This document shows, piece by piece, positions 6,163 through 7,295 of a stretch of DNA of 7,295 bases. Numbering within the stretch: position 1 is the stretch's first letter; every line of letters begins with the position of its first letter. The notes beneath the pieces were generated by a model. That model made no database searches. It was not told the origin of the DNA and saw only the letters and a program-made list of their open reading frames with translations. The translations under genes were made by a program, and so were the position numbers. The stretch spans positions 1 through 7,295 of the forward strand of contig DUKU01000041.1 in assembly GCA_013329135.1 (NCBI GenBank), read 5' to 3'. The DNA is from Thermoplasmata archaeon (lineage in GTDB: Archaea > Thermoplasmatota > Thermoplasmata > UBA10834).

Positions 6163-6891
6163 TCATCCGACCCTCAGCTCGCCGTTCTCGATCCTAGCCG
6201 CGTATCGCATGAGTTCGCTCCCGTTCGACCTGAAGGGAGCGTAATATCGGATAGCGGTCGACACGGCCGTAGCGAGCTCGTCCGCACGGTTCCGCCCAGA
6301 ATGGGCCCAGTAACAACTCGCGAGATACCTTGCGAAGGAGTTCTTCGATGCAGTGAAGACGGGGTCAGTCATGAGTGCGCTTGCGCACAACTGCCCCAGG
6401 TCGTTGAGCGTGTCTGAAGGTGCGACTTCCTCGAAGTCGAGGCCACAGACGCCGGACGGGGTAATGACGAAGTTCTTGAGAATGGCATCCCCACGAGCAA
6501 GCCTGAAATCAAATGCGACATGGAATGATGACAGCCACTTGGCTAGGTTGTCCGCGAGATCCCTTTGTGCATCGGATATGTCGGGACCCAACGAGTGGGA
6601 GAACATCTCATCGAATATCTCTGCAACAGAGCGACCTTCGAGCGGCTCCATCACGACTGCACCTTCGAATACGGCGACTGGCAACGGCGCAGGGATTCCC
6701 TTCTCACGGCATTCGGACAGCACACCGAACTCGGTTCGAGCTCGCTCCTTCCATTCGTCCCTGAAGACCTTCACGAAGTATTCTCTTCCGCAGACAGATG
6801 ACCTGAACACACGGTTCTTCTTGCTCGGCATATATGGACCGAAGCGGCCGTCCTCCAAGTCGTGCAATGACATCTTGATACTCATCGTCAC
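6163..6891 (-). CDS. Small kinase-fold protein (APH/RIO-like phosphotransferase)
   Basis: This protein of about 242 residues keeps the core of the eukaryotic-like/aminoglycoside kinase fold. The ATP-anchoring lysine is K41 in YFVKVF, and E54 in RTEF is a candidate helix-C glutamate. A hinge-like VVMEPLEG lies at 79-86, the catalytic loop RGDAILKN at 133-140 (D135, N140; Arg where APH enzymes usually have His), and the metal-binding LDFEE at 151-155 (D152). NDLGQ at 164-168 fits the APH/choline-kinase pattern. It has no membrane segment and should be cytosolic. The substrate is unknown; both a small-molecule kinase and a RIO/Bud32-like protein kinase are possible. The start is uncertain: an in-frame TAG upstream leaves GTG at 6891, ATG at 6885 or ATG at 6873, none with a strong ribosome-binding site. 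It converges on EcfT with zero spacing, and nothing in the sequence ties it functionally to the transporter. Confidence 0.7.
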   Translation of the reverse strand: MTMSIKMSLHDLEDGRFGPYMPSKKNRVFRSSVCGREYFVKVFRDEWKERARTEFGVLSECREKGIPAPLPVAVFEGAVVMEPLEGRSVAEIFDEMFSHSLGPDISDAQRDLADNLAKWLSSFHVAFDFRLARGDAILKNFVITPSGVCGLDFEEVAPSDTLNDLGQLCASALMTDPVFTASKNSFARYLASCYWAHSGRNRADELATAVSTAIRYYAPFRSNGSELMRYAARIENGELRVG

Positions 6892-6934
6892 TCGCCCACG
6901 GATCCCTAAGACGCCTTCCCCCTATGCCTCCGCG

Positions 6935-6943
6935 AAATGAATA
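6935..6943 (-). promoter_or_regulatory. Candidate TATA element for the kinase gene
   Basis: Read on the minus strand this is TATTCATTT, the only AT-rich stretch upstream of the kinase start candidates. It would place transcription start near 6915, giving a leader of about 25-30 nt. The match is weak and no BRE is obvious. Confidence 0.3.
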
Positions 6944-7045
6944 CCTGCTGTCGGTCGGGGACTCCGTGAGACTCCCTCAAAGGACTGCGACTTGACCCCG
7001 TTCCGCAGATGGTGCCCTACAATCTGTGAAATCATACTGACTGAC

Positions 7046-7060
7046 CGAAATCCTTATTTA
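7046..7060 (+). promoter_or_regulatory. BRE/TATA-like promoter of the C11 protease gene
   Basis: CGAAATCCTTATTTA resembles an archaeal BRE (CGAAA) next to a TATA box (CTTATTTA). It stands out in GC-rich sequence. Transcription would begin about 25 nt downstream, near 7082, leaving a short leader of about 16 nt that ends in a G-rich GGGGGAG before the ATG at 7098. Confidence 0.6.
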
Positions 7061-7071
7061 GCGGAAAGTCG

Positions 7072-7096
7072 GACTCACCGGGTGCGAGGGGGAGTC
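7072..7096 (+). repeat. Inverted repeat at the predicted C11 transcription start
   Basis: GACTC (7072-7076) pairs with GAGTC (7092-7096), and the left half continues into CACC-G-GGTG (7076-7084), a perfect 4+1+4 inverted repeat. It overlaps the expected start site and the ribosome-binding region, so it could be an operator. The arms are short and chance is a real alternative. Confidence 0.25.
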
Positions 7097-7097
7097 T

Positions 7098-7295
7098 ATG
7101 AGAACGACCTATTCGAAGAGGATTATAGCGGCATTGCTGATTGTGACTGCGTTTTCGATGGTGAATGCGTTCACCGTCGCGAAGCCTGACAGCTTCTTGG
7201 AGCCTCCAGCCGACTCTGAGGGGCCGATAGCTGAGGCGGAATGGACCATCATCGTGTACCTGGCCGCGAACGACAAGCTGCAGCTCGCGGCGGGT
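7098..7295 (+). CDS. Clostripain-family (C11) secreted protease, N-terminal fragment cut by window
   Basis: Only the first 66 residues are visible. They begin MRTTYSKR, followed by a hydrophobic core (IIAALLIVTAFSMVNAF, about 9-25), a classical export signal. After a short acidic linker comes EWTIIVYLAANDKLQ (48-62), the opening beta strand of peptidase family C11 (clostripain), whose members usually read WT-(I/V)-(I/V)-V-Y-(L/M)-A-A-D-N. Here AANDK replaces AADN, a small deviation. The catalytic His and Cys lie beyond the right edge, so activity cannot be judged. The ATG at 7098 is favoured by the upstream TATA-like promoter, the G-rich ribosome-binding stretch and the signal peptide. The gene is divergent from the kinase gene across a 206-nt intergenic region. 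An exported calcium-type cysteine protease is likely. Confidence 0.75.
   Translation, partial: MRTTYSKRIIAALLIVTAFSMVNAFTVAKPDSFLEPPADSEGPIAEAEWTIIVYLAANDKLQLAAG

Larger units (their letters stand above)
6892..7097. other. Intergenic region between divergent genes
   Basis: This is the only sizeable non-coding stretch in the window. It holds the candidate promoters for the kinase (minus) and the C11 protease (plus), the inverted repeat at 7072-7096, and two direct GACTCC copies at 6960-6965 and 6970-6975, spaced one helical turn. I see no tRNA, riboswitch or CRISPR-like structure in it. Confidence 0.55.

Noticed and set aside
6353..6940. Plus-strand open frame of 195 codons over the kinase gene
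   Set aside because: The minus strand carries coherent kinase motifs, and the plus-strand product is low-complexity Ser/Arg/Pro-rich with no recognisable family.
6992..7189. Plus-strand 65-codon frame overlapping the C11 start
   Set aside because: It overlaps the promoter and the signal-peptide coding region of the C11 gene in another frame and has no coherent features.
1..7295. tRNA, riboswitch (including a thiamine riboswitch), CRISPR array or insertion sequence
   Set aside because: None seen. The operon leader where a riboswitch would sit lies outside the window, so its absence here is not informative.

Overview
The window looks archaeal, most likely a Thermoplasmatota-type euryarchaeon of moderately high GC. 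This is an inference from several features: a BRE/TATA-like promoter before the last gene, frequent AGG/AGA arginine codons, very acidic secreted proteins dense in N-X-S/T sequons, and a secreted clostripain-like (C11) protease start. No 16S or other taxonomic marker is present. Coding density is very high and the only sizeable non-coding gap is 6892-7097.

Positions 1-6162 hold five co-directional genes packed as one transcription unit, whose promoter lies left of the window. In order they are: (1) the 3' part of a secreted, sequon-rich repeat protein; (2) a membrane-anchored extracytoplasmic calcineurin-like phosphoesterase; (3) an ECF-transporter S component of YkoE type; (4) an EcfA ATPase with two ABC domains fused in one chain (YkoD type); and (5) the EcfT transmembrane coupling protein (YkoC type). 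Junctions are a 9-nt gap, an ATGA overlap, a TAG|ATG abutment and a second ATGA overlap.

The notable point is a domain that recurs outside the membrane. By eye, the same fold-type signature (a 'Y-T-G-V-x-L-x-D-L-V' segment, then 'DGY', then a 'P-L-R/K-I' strand and a closing 'V-x-x-I-x-V' strand) occurs three times in gene 1, once at the C terminus of the phosphoesterase, and once on an extra seventh membrane segment appended to the S component. It resembles the sulfite-oxidase molybdopterin-binding fold (Oxidored_molyb), but a molybdenum-ligand cysteine is not conserved. The model I infer is a cell-surface capture and dephosphorylation apparatus feeding an ECF vitamin or cofactor transporter. 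The YkoEDC relatives suggest a thiamine- or hydroxymethylpyrimidine-like ligand, but the substrate is not shown by the sequence.

Positions 6163-6891 (minus strand) encode a small kinase-fold protein of APH/RIO-like type whose stop codon directly abuts the EcfT stop, so the two converge with no spacer. Region 6892-7097 carries divergent promoters. From 7098 to the right edge is the signal peptide and first strand of a C11 clostripain-family protease.
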